Assembly: GCA_963704535.1 (NCBI GenBank)
Contig: OY969916.1
Span: 4,588,001 to 4,652,000, forward strand
Direction of reading: 5' to 3'
DNA from: G963704535 sp963704535
GTDB taxonomy: Bacteria; Chloroflexota; Chloroflexia; Chloroflexales; Roseiflexaceae
DNA: 64,000 nt
Part shown: in pieces, positions 45,214-53,625 of the stretch
How positions within the stretch are numbered: the first letter of the stretch is position 1
Layout of the letters: each line of letters opens with the position of its first letter
Notes under the pieces: model-generated
Seen by the model: only the letters and a program-made list of their open reading frames with translations
Database searches by the model: none
Told to the model about the DNA's origin: nothing
Translations under genes and position numbers: made by a program

Positions 45214-45789
45214 TCACTCCTCCGTAATCAATCCACTACGCCCGCCCGGCAAGTGCCGATAGAATGTCGCCGGCGACACCTTCAGGCGCGCCGCGACATC
45301 CTCCACAGTGATATCAGGGTTGGCGAGCATGGCCTTGGCAGCGGCGATCTCCTTGGGACCGAGGGTTCTGGGCCTGCCACCCTTCCTGCCGCGCTCCCTG
45401 GCTGCCTGAAGGCCAGCGCTGGTGCGCTCGCGGATGACCGCACGCTCGAACTCGGCCAGGGCACCGAAGATGTGAAAGATCAGCCGCCCGCCTGGCGTGG
45501 CGGTGTCGATGCTCTCAGTGAGTGAACGCAGCTCAATGCCGCGCGCCAGAAAGTCCTCTACCGTCTCGATCAGTTGGCGCATCGAGCGGGCCAGGCGGTC
45601 GAGCTTCCACACCGCCAGGGTATCACCAGGTCGCAGGTATTCGAGGGCAGCCTTCAACTGTGGACGGTCACGTTGAGCGCCGCTGGCCTTCTCGGTGAAG
45701 ATACGATCGCAGCCGGCCGCCTTGAGTGCATCGATCTGCAAGGCTGGTTTCTGGTCCAGCGTCGAGACGCGCGCGTACCCTATCAGCAT
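45214..45789 (-). CDS. Serine recombinase (resolvase/invertase)
   Basis: 191 residues. MLIGYARVSTLDQKPALQID holds the catalytic serine (Ser9 in ARVST), KLDRLARSMRQLIETVED the conserved arginines, and the C-terminal helix-turn-helix is ITVEDVAARLKVSPATFYRH. The length and layout match small resolvases that reduce multimers on plasmids and transposons. A res-like array lies directly upstream of its start. Confidence 0.9.
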   Translation of the reverse strand: MLIGYARVSTLDQKPALQIDALKAAGCDRIFTEKASGAQRDRPQLKAALEYLRPGDTLAVWKLDRLARSMRQLIETVEDFLARGIELRSLTESIDTATPGGRLIFHIFGALAEFERAVIRERTSAGLQAARERGRKGGRPRTLGPKEIAAAKAMLANPDITVEDVAARLKVSPATFYRHLPGGRSGLITEE

Positions 45790-45802
45790 AACACCTCCGG
45801 TT

Positions 45803-45940
45803 ATCTCTCAAAACTCATTAAGAGTATACAGTATTGAGAGAGTAATTACAAGAGACTGTTTTGAGAGATGATTTCACCTGAAAACGGTAGGAAAACCGGG
45901 GGTATCGGAAGTCTCTCAAAAACCCTCGTTTTCGAGAGAC
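45803..45940. repeat. res-like recombination site of the resolvase
   Basis: Repeated TCTCTCAAA / TTTGAGAGA half-sites occur three times upstream of the resolvase. An inverted pair lies at 45804-45841 (around a 21-bp centre), a single half-site at 45858-45868 (TTTTGAGAGAT), and a 30-bp palindrome at 45911-45940 with arms GTCTCTC and GAGAGAC. Three subsites next to the resolvase gene fit a res site. The remaining bases to 46217 hold no gene. Confidence 0.65.
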
Positions 45941-46217
45941 GAAAAATGAAACAGAATTACTTATTTTGTTCACTTGTTTGAAATAGGTGCTTCCGACATG
46001 TGCAAAATGCCGGGCCATCCCCGTTTATCATGAAGAAGTCTGTTCCTGTTCCACTTTGCCATGCAGCACAACCCTCTCTGCAACCTTTCGACTGCTCGTA
46101 CGTATCAATCTCACAAACCTGCTTCATCACTGCATCGCGATCAATACTACCCGTAGAAAGGCCGGCGCTTTTCTACGGCCCTGTCAGTGACAATACCGCT
46201 GAATAAGGGGGCTGTGT

Positions 46218-47366
46218 ATGATCCGCAAATCATGGCTACGCGCACTCGTTGCGGTGGTGCCGATGTTGATCATCCTCGCCACAGTGCTTGTCATAGGAAC
46301 AAAGCCGCGAACACCTTCACAAGCGATAGAGGAGTATGTACGCGCTGGATATGTGGTGAACGATGATAACCAGCTCATCTGGAATATTGCTCAAGATTTT
46401 ATTAATAGTACCAGATACGAAAATAAACTGTTAATTAACCAGCCTCCAAGAGCAGGATTTGCAAATATATATGTTCTAAAATCTGATCCAAAAGACTACT
46501 TTGACATTGATTGTAACTGTGCCTATTTGGGGAATGGTATTATTGTTTGCGATGAGAAGTTGATTAAGTATTTCACTGAAATACTTAATTACAAATATAA
46601 GGAAGGCGAGAAGATTTGGCTTGAGGATCAAATGGGGAGAGATGAAGCAATTGAATACAATAATGATATCAATTTACTGTTGTCTGTGTCCCTCCTTAGA
46701 TGGATCATTGGTCACGAGATTGGTCATCTTGTACTAAATCACGATGGTTTGGAGTCTAACTTTCGGCCAACGGGGGATACACCACAGCGGTTAGCCAAGA
46801 ATGTGGAGATGGAAGCCGATGCTTACGCCATCGAACGTATATCGTATGTAGATGATATAACTTTCACATACCTAACTCTTTCCAGTACCATCATGACTCT
46901 ATATGTTTATGCACGTGATATACAGAGTCCTGAGAAGGCTGGGATGGTCCCATTAAGAAATGAAGATATAACTCCTATCACCTTAGCCGATATATCTTCT
47001 ACACATCCTCCGTTATTGCGTAGGTCACTGGATATGATGGAACTCCTACTTCGCATGCATCCAGAATTGGACTCAAGTGATTTCTTTAACGTTGTTGCAG
47101 CAAATGTAGATTATAAATCAAAAGGCGCATCTTCGCCATTATTATGTCAGTCAACGGTGAATCCAGTGGTTTATTTGGCTGTTCTAGAACTACCGGAAGG
47201 GGCACAAGATCTTCGCGGCCCTCTTTATGCTAGATATTGGGATGCGGGCATTGATAATATGAATATTGCTCAGTATGATAAGGCATCTGATTATTTTACC
47301 AAGGGAATTGAAGTTGCAACTGAACTGCTTAGAGACAACAATGAAGAACAAGAATATCCGTCTTAA
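46218..47366 (+). CDS. Membrane-anchored zinc metalloprotease-like protein
   Basis: 382 residues. An N-terminal helix (ALVAVVPMLIILATVLVIG) anchors it, with the rest outside. HEIGHLVLNH is the HExxH zinc site (about residue 166), and EMEADAYAIE about 35 residues later gives the third ligand, as in M48-type gluzincins. The C-terminal end (NMNIAQYDKASDYFTKGIEV) already looks like a TPR, and the frame stops at 47366 while the TPR gene continues in another frame, so the two may be halves of one gene. AT-rich compared with its surroundings, suggesting a separate origin. Confidence 0.6.
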   Translation: MIRKSWLRALVAVVPMLIILATVLVIGTKPRTPSQAIEEYVRAGYVVNDDNQLIWNIAQDFINSTRYENKLLINQPPRAGFANIYVLKSDPKDYFDIDCNCAYLGNGIIVCDEKLIKYFTEILNYKYKEGEKIWLEDQMGRDEAIEYNNDINLLLSVSLLRWIIGHEIGHLVLNHDGLESNFRPTGDTPQRLAKNVEMEADAYAIERISYVDDITFTYLTLSSTIMTLYVYARDIQSPEKAGMVPLRNEDITPITLADISSTHPPLLRRSLDMMELLLRMHPELDSSDFFNVVAANVDYKSKGASSPLLCQSTVNPVVYLAVLELPEGAQDLRGPLYARYWDAGIDNMNIAQYDKASDYFTKGIEVATELLRDNNEEQEYPS

Positions 47367-47769
47367 GCTTTTCAGCATGTACCTGAATCGCGGAAATATA
47401 TACTTCATTCAAGGCTCTCATGATAAAGCCATTGCCGACTATGAGGCAGCAAGTAAAGTGCTGCCAGAACATTCGGATTCCTTCAACAACCTTGGCTTCG
47501 TTTACTATGAGAAGAATGAGATTGATAAGGCCATTGATCAATGGAAACTCGCTATCGACCTCGATCTATCCAATGAGGATGCATGGGCGGGTTTAGCAAT
47601 TGCCTTGTTCGATAAGGGGAATCGTGAAGAGGCAATTAAGGCATATCAGCAGGCTTTCGCGTTAGAACCCAGGTATAGTCTAACTGAATGGCTGAAATAT
47701 GAGAGGTATTGGACAGAAAAGGCAACCAATACGCTGATAAAGCTGATAGCAAGTGATAACAGGCCATAA
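47341..47769 (+). CDS. TPR-repeat protein (possibly the frameshifted 3' half of the protease gene)
   Basis: 142 residues from ATG 47341. At least three TPR units: YLNRGNIYFIQGSHDKAIAD, FNNLGFVYYEKNEIDKAIDQ, and AWAGLAIALFDKGNREEAIK. No ribosome site precedes the ATG, and the start overlaps the previous gene's last 26 bases. Either translational coupling or a single-base shift near 47340 in one longer protease-TPR gene explains this. TPRs would mediate binding of a partner. Confidence 0.6.
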   Translation: MKNKNIRLKLFSMYLNRGNIYFIQGSHDKAIADYEAASKVLPEHSDSFNNLGFVYYEKNEIDKAIDQWKLAIDLDLSNEDAWAGLAIALFDKGNREEAIKAYQQAFALEPRYSLTEWLKYERYWTEKATNTLIKLIASDNRP

Positions 47770-47779
47770 GGAGGACACC

Positions 47780-48259
47780 ATGCGCAACTTCAATCAATGG
47801 TTCTCTGGTTTGGTTGGAGTGATTTTGCTCTTTATCATTACTTACATTGCCCAAGTCTACTTGGCTGCAAAAGGTGCGGGTGAGATACCCAACTTCTCGG
47901 AAACCGATCCACAGGTATGGTTGAGAGTCGCTCTACTCGCTATCTTTATGCTCATAGGAGTTGTTTGCAATTACGTATTTGACAGGGCTAAAAAAGCAAC
48001 TGAGGATAGCATCGATATCCGTGATGAGCTGATTAAGATGCTATCTAATCCGAAGTTTATCATGGCTATAGTCATTGCCCCATTAACTTTCAACTCTATC
48101 TACGTTGTCATTGGGGATAACCCCCAAACAATAGGGGATTACCTGCTGGCATTCCAAAACGGATTCTTCTGGCAATCGGTAATTAGTACGACAATCAATA
48201 CGCGCAGTAGTATGGCACAACCTAACGCTGCTAAAGACGAAGTAGCAGCGCACCCGTAA
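47780..48259 (+). CDS. Integral membrane protein of unknown function, about three helices
   Basis: 159 residues from ATG 47780 behind AAGGAGGACACC. Hydrophobic spans: SGLVGVILLFIITYIAQVYL, VALLAIFMLIGVVCNYVF and IMAIVIAPLTFNSIYVV. No family recognised. It follows the TPR gene by 10 bp, so the three AT-rich genes form one operon. Confidence 0.6.
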   Translation: MRNFNQWFSGLVGVILLFIITYIAQVYLAAKGAGEIPNFSETDPQVWLRVALLAIFMLIGVVCNYVFDRAKKATEDSIDIRDELIKMLSNPKFIMAIVIAPLTFNSIYVVIGDNPQTIGDYLLAFQNGFFWQSVISTTINTRSSMAQPNAAKDEVAAHP

Positions 48260-48338
48260 TATTGGGCTGTGCTACACCTCTGAGGTGATCGATGGTATCC
48301 GCTGAGTGTTTCTGTAATACTCTAATGAGGTTGTCATC

Positions 48339-48587
48339 ATGCCTCCAACTGTCACAGTCGCTGCTTTTGTATTTGGTGCGGTCTTACTGCTTGCTGCGCT
48401 GATTGGGCGAGAGATCAAAGTGGTTGCAGTGGAAATACCCACCCTCACTGGCAACACCCGGATTGCTGTGGGTATCCTTTTATCACCTGTATGCAAACGC
48501 GCGTTTGCGTACAAGCCAGGGCAGATTATTGCTCGACACGGCCATTCAACGGCCTGTTGTCCTGTGCGCCCTCTAGCGCGGTCTTGA
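48339..48587 (+). CDS. Short hydrophobic protein, end probably not native
   Basis: 82 residues. The first 47 (VTVAAFVFGAVLLLAALIGR, then EIKVVAVEIPTLTGNTRIAV) look like a real membrane-anchored start. From residue 50 on, the frame is formed by a copy of the 24-bp palindrome and the end of the convergent gene, so the native C-terminus appears to have been lost or replaced. Confidence 0.45.
   Translation: MPPTVTVAAFVFGAVLLLAALIGREIKVVAVEIPTLTGNTRIAVGILLSPVCKRAFAYKPGQIIARHGHSTACCPVRPLARS
48488..48513. promoter_or_regulatory. Palindromic operator copy B
   Basis: A 26-bp palindrome with one mismatched pair, centred at 48500/48501, with the half-site GTACGCAAACGC and one substitution. It is between convergent genes, not in an obvious promoter, which argues for a role beyond simple repression. 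Confidence 0.65.
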
Positions 48588-48963
48588 GTGGGTTGAACTG
48601 GTGTTCAGTGACGACGTAGCAGACATCGAACGAGTCCAGCTCGCCGGCTGGAATGCGCCGGGCCAGGTTGACGAGGTGGTGCGCGGCCACTCGTATCGGA
48701 TCGTGCAGCCGTGCAATCTCGATCGCGATGTCGTAGCCAGGCAGGCCCTGCTGCCCGCCCAGCACCTCCAACGCACACTTGAGCAAAAGCCGCTGTGTGC
48801 CGGCCGCGATGGTCTTGGGGATGATCAGGATGATCGGCTGGCCTTCAGCGTCGTTTTCGCCGTTGTGGAGGAGCCACCTATCGGCGTCCTCCTCGCCGAT
48901 CGTCCAGCCATGCCGAAGGGCATAATCTCTGACGTGCTCCGGTTGCAGGTATTTCATCGGCAC
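48526..48963 (-). CDS. Hypothetical protein, 145 residues
   Basis: No family recognised. The chain reads HVRDYALRHGWTIGEEDADR and later LLLKCALEVLGGQQGLPGYD. Soluble by composition. Its start overlaps the end of the upstream gene by 10 bp, so they are coupled. Confidence 0.55.
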   Translation of the reverse strand: MPMKYLQPEHVRDYALRHGWTIGEEDADRWLLHNGENDAEGQPIILIIPKTIAAGTQRLLLKCALEVLGGQQGLPGYDIAIEIARLHDPIRVAAHHLVNLARRIPAGELDSFDVCYVVTEHQFNPLKTALEGAQDNRPLNGRVEQ

Positions 48964-49265
48964 ACTATCTTATGTGTATGCTCCAGCTTCTCCCAGGCGC
49001 GATACTGCTCCCAGGCCGCTACTGCCTCGGCCGGTGTCGTGAATTCTAAGGCGCCCCGACCGCTCCAATCCCAATGCCAACACCCTTGATCCGCAGCCTC
49101 ACGGCACAGATAGGCCCTCGCTGGCGTGGCGCAGTCGCAGATAAACCAGGCGAACGGGCCGTCTCGGCTGGCGATCGGCTCGTAGCGCAAAACGACGGCT
49201 GATTTGTTGTCGCTGGGTGGGCGCAGCTCGTATTCTAGCACCCTCAGTTCGGCCACAGACGCCAT
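48954..49265 (-). CDS. Hypothetical protein, 103 residues
   Basis: No family recognised. A compact protein with several Trp and Cys (FAWFICDCATPARAYLCREA, GCWHWDWSGRG). It lies 20 bp downstream of the KfrA-like gene and probably shares its transcript. Confidence 0.5.
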   Translation of the reverse strand: MASVAELRVLEYELRPPSDNKSAVVLRYEPIASRDGPFAWFICDCATPARAYLCREAADQGCWHWDWSGRGALEFTTPAEAVAAWEQYRAWEKLEHTHKIVCR

Positions 49266-49285
49266 AATCAGCCTCTCAGGGGGTT

Positions 49286-50152
49286 TTACTGGTCCTGCTC
49301 TTTCCTGGCTGACTTGACTCTACTTGCCTGGGCGCGGCTGCGCTCACCTTCGTCGGGTGGGGGTGTGCTGGCCGCCGTCAGGCGATCGATGATGCGGGCC
49401 TGCTCGTCAAGGCGCTGGTGCTGCGCCTCCAGCTCGCCGGTCTGCCGCGCGTGGGCGAGCTGGAGATCGGTGTAGCGCTGTGTCTGCTGCGCCGCCTGCG
49501 CTGCTGCTTCATCGAGCCGGCCCTGGAGTTGCGCGCGCCCTGCCTGGGCCTCCTGAGCTGCTTTACTGGCCTGCTCGACCTCCCTTCGTGCCTGGGCGAC
49601 CTCAGAACGCAGATCGGTGATCTGCTCGTCACGTTCAGCCAGCGTCCGATCGCGCTCGGCAAGCTGTCGTTCGCGGTCCTGTACCCGCGCCGTGGCGATC
49701 TCGGCACTCGTCTGGGCCTGCGCCAGTGTACCCTGGAGCGATTCGATCTGCTGCTGCAACTGCCTGACCTGGTGCTCGTAGCCCTCAGCTTCCAGTTCCA
49801 GCCGCTCGATCGCGCCAGCCTGCTCGTCTCGCTTGGACTGCACTGCCGCGAGTTCTTCGGCTGCCGCTGCGCGGACCTGGGCGACCTCGCGGCGTGCCAG
49901 GTCGAAGGCAGTGCGCCAGAGCATCTGGAGCGACTCGGTTGCTGCCCGCGCCACATCATCAGGGATCTCGATCGCCCCCGCCGGCTCGGCCCGGTGCTGC
50001 TGCTCCCATACCTCAAACAGCCGGCCGATCGTCGTAAAACTACCGCCGACCCGCTGCTGAATGAGCGTGGTTGTCGGCGTCGTCCCTGCCGCCAGCAACT
50101 CGTTCGCCGCCTGGTTGACCTCGTCCTGCGTCACATGGGCACGTCGGCTCAT
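49286..50152 (-). CDS. KfrA-like plasmid DNA-binding protein
   Basis: 288 residues from ATG 50152 behind AAGGAGTG. The N-terminal domain (VTQDEVNQAANELLAAGTTP, then VGGSFTTIGRLFEVWEQQH) matches the KfrA DNA-binding domain. Residues 90-260 form one long coiled coil rich in Gln, Glu and Arg. KfrA proteins are found on plasmids, bind their own promoter and act in stable maintenance. The inverted repeat at 50173-50192 just upstream is a candidate autoregulatory site. Its presence supports a plasmid origin of this region. Confidence 0.8.
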   Translation of the reverse strand: MSRRAHVTQDEVNQAANELLAAGTTPTTTLIQQRVGGSFTTIGRLFEVWEQQHRAEPAGAIEIPDDVARAATESLQMLWRTAFDLARREVAQVRAAAAEELAAVQSKRDEQAGAIERLELEAEGYEHQVRQLQQQIESLQGTLAQAQTSAEIATARVQDRERQLAERDRTLAERDEQITDLRSEVAQARREVEQASKAAQEAQAGRAQLQGRLDEAAAQAAQQTQRYTDLQLAHARQTGELEAQHQRLDEQARIIDRLTAASTPPPDEGERSRAQASRVKSARKEQDQ

Positions 50153-50172
50153 CGATCTCACTCCTTAGTAGT

Positions 50173-50192
50173 TAGTAGTAGATTTACTACTA
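50173..50192. promoter_or_regulatory. Inverted repeat in the KfrA-like promoter
   Basis: TAGTAGTA, four bases, TACTACTA. It lies 21 bp upstream of the start codon, within about 70 bp of AT-rich DNA that contains further TAGTA/TACTA repeats. Likely operator for the KfrA-like protein. Confidence 0.55.
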
Positions 50193-50282
50193 TTACTATT
50201 ATACTAATTATTATTACTTTTACTACTACAAGTATAGCACGCCTGTCAAGCGCATCTGGCCCGCGCGTAGCATCTGGACAAG

Positions 50283-50308
50283 AAAAAACGGGAGCATTGC
50301 TCCCGTTT
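50283..50308 (-). terminator. Intrinsic terminator (minus strand)
   Basis: A 7-bp stem, CGGGAGC with GCTCCCG, with a 3-base loop and flanking A/T pairs, followed on the minus strand by TTTTTTC. It would stop transcripts coming from 50.54 kb before they reach the KfrA-like gene. Confidence 0.75.
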
Positions 50309-50310
50309 GA

Positions 50311-50560
50311 CTTCGAGCTTGGCTGTATGCGGCTTATTCGAGCATAAGGCCCTAACTGCCCAGCTCGATCGCGATCGTCAAAATGGCGATACTGCTGCCC
50401 CCATTTTCATCGTCATTTTTGGCGATAGCACCAGGTAGAGCCGCTCCAGCCTCGCCGGAACTGACGATGCACGTTCGAGCAACCCGATCGGTGCTGGCAG
50501 TCGAGCACCACCGCTTTGTAGCGAGGGGCCTACATCAAACAATACGAGCATAGCTTTTCC
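50311..50560 (-). other. Non-coding stretch, candidate small RNA
   Basis: A minus-strand promoter, TTGCGT (50576-50571), 18 bp, TATGCT (50552-50547), overlaps palindrome copy C. The strong terminator at 50283-50308 follows, with no good coding frame between. A transcript of about 258 nt would result. The stretch also contains two TGGCGATA repeats. The rest up to 50746 holds the operator and an inverted repeat (TTGACCCC at 50693-50700 with GGGGTCAA at 50718-50725). Confidence 0.35.
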
Positions 50561-50564
50561 TGCG

Positions 50565-50596
50565 GTATGTACGCAAACGCGCGTTTGCGTACATAC
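50565..50596. promoter_or_regulatory. Palindromic operator copy C (perfect)
   Basis: A perfect 32-bp palindrome centred at 50580/50581, with the half-site GTACGCAAACGC in both arms. It overlaps the -35 box of the promoter driving the candidate small RNA. Confidence 0.75.
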
Positions 50597-50746
50597 TCGA
50601 TCGATCCAGTTGAGCCGGCCCCTACGTCGCAGACACAGGAAGGCTCAGAACGCGGCGCAGGGGCCTTAACGAGCATTTGAAGCGATAGATTGACCCCGAA
50701 GCACAGCAGCACTCCGGGGTCAACTCTTTAGTTCCTTCCGTTGTCG

Positions 50747-51940
50747 TTACGGCTCATCGAACAAGCCGCCCAGATCGTCCAGGTCGGCCGAGGGCGTAGC
50801 ACCCGGCTGATCATCGCCGGCGCTGGGCGGCGGAGGTGGTGGCACGAGCGCCGTGCCGGGGGGCGAGGGCGCAGCCGGCTCCGCCGGCGCTTCAGCATCC
50901 TGATCGAGATGGGGCAGCTCGTCACTCATCAGCAATGCCTTGGCTTTGGTCGTCAGCGCGGTTACAGCCGCATCGATCTCGGTCTGGCGCATCCCAAGCA
51001 GATCGCCGTAGGTCTGAGCCTTATCCCGCAGTGCCCGAAACTTCGCCAACCGCTCCGCGATCGTGGCCGGCTGAACACCATGAACCGCCTTGCTCTGAAG
51101 GTGCGCCAGCTCGTTGTCCAGCGCGCGTACCTCGTCGAGCATGCCCGTATGCACCGCCCGCCCGATCTGCCGCTTCGCTTCAAGCGCATCCGGTACATCC
51201 AGCACCATCACAAACGGCTCGTGCTTCCCATCGGTCGGGAGTGTCGCGATCAGGTCTTGGAGCCGCACTAGGGCCGCACGCTGATTCTCTGGCACGAAGT
51301 ACAGCCCGCCGCCCTGGCGCAGCGCGACCGCTTCCAGGTCTGACACGATCGCCCGCACCATGCGCGAGAGATCGCCCGATTGGTAGAGGTCCTGGAACTT
51401 GCGCCAGTAGGGCAGCAGCTCGTCCGTGATCTGCTGGGCCTCATGTTGCGCCTCGATGATCCCCTCGGCCTCCGTCGTGCAGTGCAGTTCGGGCTGGCGC
51501 TGCGCCCGCTCCTGGGGTGTCAGCTTCTCCAGTTGGATGCGTAGCTCTGTGCCGTAGCGCAGGCCGAACTGCGTCAGGTCAACCTCCTCGGCGATCAGCG
51601 CGAAGATCGTGTGCTTGCTGCGCCTGGTGTTGATCACCCGGATGAGCGAGCGGTGGAGCTTCTGCTCACGTTCATCGGTCTCGTCCTCATCCGCACCATC
51701 CTTGCCCAACATCGGCGCCAGGCCGGCAGCCGAACGAGCCATCATCCAGGCTCGCAGTGTCCGCCGTAGCGCCTTGATGGGCGTGGGCGGCTCCGGGGCA
51801 TACTCCAAGAAGCCGGCCCCACCGAGCGCCCGCACTAGATCGGCCCGCTGTACTTCGACGCCGGCCAGGCTCCACCAGACCGTCGCACCGAGAGAGGGCA
51901 GCGTTGCGAGTGATTGTTCGATCGTCGCGAGATTCGTCAT
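50747..51940 (-). CDS. Third gene of the MoxR-VWA operon, unknown (DUF6744-like)
   Basis: 397 residues from ATG 51940. The N-terminal part (LGATVWWSLAGVEVQRADLV) and the charged middle resemble proteins grouped as DUF6744, though this was not checked. The C-terminal 50 residues are a low-complexity Pro/Ala-rich tail ending in LDDLGGLFDEP, probably disordered. It follows the VWA gene by 10 bp. In MoxR-VWA systems a third, variable gene is often the specific component; that role is inference. Confidence 0.55.
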   Translation of the reverse strand: MTNLATIEQSLATLPSLGATVWWSLAGVEVQRADLVRALGGAGFLEYAPEPPTPIKALRRTLRAWMMARSAAGLAPMLGKDGADEDETDEREQKLHRSLIRVINTRRSKHTIFALIAEEVDLTQFGLRYGTELRIQLEKLTPQERAQRQPELHCTTEAEGIIEAQHEAQQITDELLPYWRKFQDLYQSGDLSRMVRAIVSDLEAVALRQGGGLYFVPENQRAALVRLQDLIATLPTDGKHEPFVMVLDVPDALEAKRQIGRAVHTGMLDEVRALDNELAHLQSKAVHGVQPATIAERLAKFRALRDKAQTYGDLLGMRQTEIDAAVTALTTKAKALLMSDELPHLDQDAEAPAEPAAPSPPGTALVPPPPPPSAGDDQPGATPSADLDDLGGLFDEP

Positions 51941-51950
51941 ATCGGCCTCA

Positions 51951-53564
51951 CTACACAGCAAAAATGGTTTCAAGAACGGGGAGATCCTCGCGCAGATTAT
52001 CAAGTGTCAGCAGTGCGTCGGTGATGCGCGAGAGCACCCCGGCCGCGCCTGTGTCGATGCCGATCAACACGCCAAAGGCGCGCATCTCGCGCGCCGCACG
52101 TCGCTGCTGCCACGCTTCCCAGGCGGCATGGTCAATCGAGTTCGGCTCGCCGTCTGAAATACAGATCACATCGGCGCGGTTGTATTTGGCGTCCTCGACC
52201 AACTTCAGCGCGGCGGCCATCCACGGCTCGTAAACGGTCCCACCATTGAAAAAGAAATCAACTGCGGCGACCACCTGGTTGTAATCTCCGCGGCCCTTCG
52301 GAAAATCGAACTGTCGTAGCTGGCCTACGTCACTGAAGTGGATCAGGGCGAAATCACGCTGCTGGAGTTGCGCGATTGCCAGCAGCGCCAACGCGACCGC
52401 CTTGCTCCAGACTTCTTTGGTCATGCCGCCCAACCCTTCGGTCATCGAGCCGCTGGAGTCGAGCGCGACCACGATCGGCCCCTGGCCCTGTCTTTCATTC
52501 CCGATCAGGGCATACTGCATCAGGCGCCCCTCAGCGAACTTGAGATAGAACAGGTCTTCGAGGAGTGGATCGGTCAGGAGCGCGATCTCGGAGGGCAGCA
52601 CATGCGCCAGATCGCTACCGATCGTGATACTGGTGATCTCATCGGGCGGGTGCTTGACCTTGGTCTCCTGGACCTGGAGCGCGATCCGCGTGAAGCGGCC
52701 ACACAGCGCGGCGATCTCCTTGAGCCGGCGCGACTTGCCGACCTGGAGGGCGAGCGCGATCTTCTCTTTGGTCGTGAGCGGTCGCTGCTCGCCGCCAGCA
52801 GCGCCACCGAAGGCAGCGACCGCCGCGTGTACGCCGTCGATCTGGCCTTCGACGTGCTGGAGGCCCTGCCGCCCGGCCCGGCGGGTGGCATCCTCGATCG
52901 CCTCCTGGTCCCCATTCAGCGCCTCGGCGAGCTGTTCGGCGCTGGCCTGCTGCCGCTCGGCCTCCTGACGCGCGATCTTTGCCTGCGCGAACAACTGCGC
53001 CGCCCGATCACCCTCGGCCTGCGCCGCGAGTTCGTCGAGCGCTTCGGCCCGACTGAATAGCTCGGCGGCGCCGCTCTCGGCTTCAGCCAGCCCATTCACC
53101 TGCTCGATGGTGGTCTGATCGAGGGCGTCGAGTGCTTTACTCGCTACCCCGACCGTCGCCAGCGCACTGTTGAGCAGATCGCCCGGTGTGCCGGCCTCGC
53201 GTACCTGCTGCCACTCCACCGTGCCCATGATCTGTTCAATGATTTGCCGATTGAACTCATAAGTCGCTGTAAGGGGGACGAGCGGTGCAACCATCGGCGC
53301 ACGCTTGTGGAACGACCAGAAGAGATCGCGCAGCAGCGCCGGCGCCGTCACAAGCCGTTCGGCCGCTTCCTGCGAGAGCCGCGCCAGCCGGCTGTAGGCC
53401 AGCAGTGCCGAACGGAACTCGGCGACATCATAGCCGTCGTGCGCGAGCGCCTGGCTGCCATCGGTGATCGGCGGCGGCGCGACGATCGCCAGTACATCGT
53501 CAGGTGCCAGTGAGGCGCCACGCTCAGGGCCAGATGGCATGCCGGGCATAGGAGAAGTGCTCAT
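51951..53564 (-). CDS. VWA-domain protein, ViaA/CoxE-like
   Basis: 537 residues. The C-terminal domain has the metal-ion-dependent adhesion site: ALDSSGSMTEG (DxSxS), a downstream Thr (FNGGTVYEP) and CISDGEPN (Asp). The N-terminal 330 residues are helical and rich in Ala, Glu and Gln, as in ViaA. It is the usual partner of the MoxR/RavA ATPase encoded just upstream, which remodels or loads targets recruited by the VWA protein. A variant of the palindrome lies 14-45 bp before its start codon. Confidence 0.85.
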   Translation of the reverse strand: MSTSPMPGMPSGPERGASLAPDDVLAIVAPPPITDGSQALAHDGYDVAEFRSALLAYSRLARLSQEAAERLVTAPALLRDLFWSFHKRAPMVAPLVPLTATYEFNRQIIEQIMGTVEWQQVREAGTPGDLLNSALATVGVASKALDALDQTTIEQVNGLAEAESGAAELFSRAEALDELAAQAEGDRAAQLFAQAKIARQEAERQQASAEQLAEALNGDQEAIEDATRRAGRQGLQHVEGQIDGVHAAVAAFGGAAGGEQRPLTTKEKIALALQVGKSRRLKEIAALCGRFTRIALQVQETKVKHPPDEITSITIGSDLAHVLPSEIALLTDPLLEDLFYLKFAEGRLMQYALIGNERQGQGPIVVALDSSGSMTEGLGGMTKEVWSKAVALALLAIAQLQQRDFALIHFSDVGQLRQFDFPKGRGDYNQVVAAVDFFFNGGTVYEPWMAAALKLVEDAKYNRADVICISDGEPNSIDHAAWEAWQQRRAAREMRAFGVLIGIDTGAAGVLSRITDALLTLDNLREDLPVLETIFAV

Positions 53565-53577
53565 GCTCTATCCTCTT

Positions 53578-53609
53578 GTCTGTACGCAAACCTATCTTTA
53601 CGTACAGAC
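53578..53609. promoter_or_regulatory. Palindromic operator copy D (diverged centre)
   Basis: GTCTGTACGCAAA on one arm and TTTACGTACAGAC on the other, with the same 24-base core length as the other copies but a non-palindromic centre. It lies between the MoxR stop and the VWA ribosome site, so it could set the VWA level separately. Confidence 0.6.
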
Positions 53610-53625
53610 AGCGATACTCTCACGA

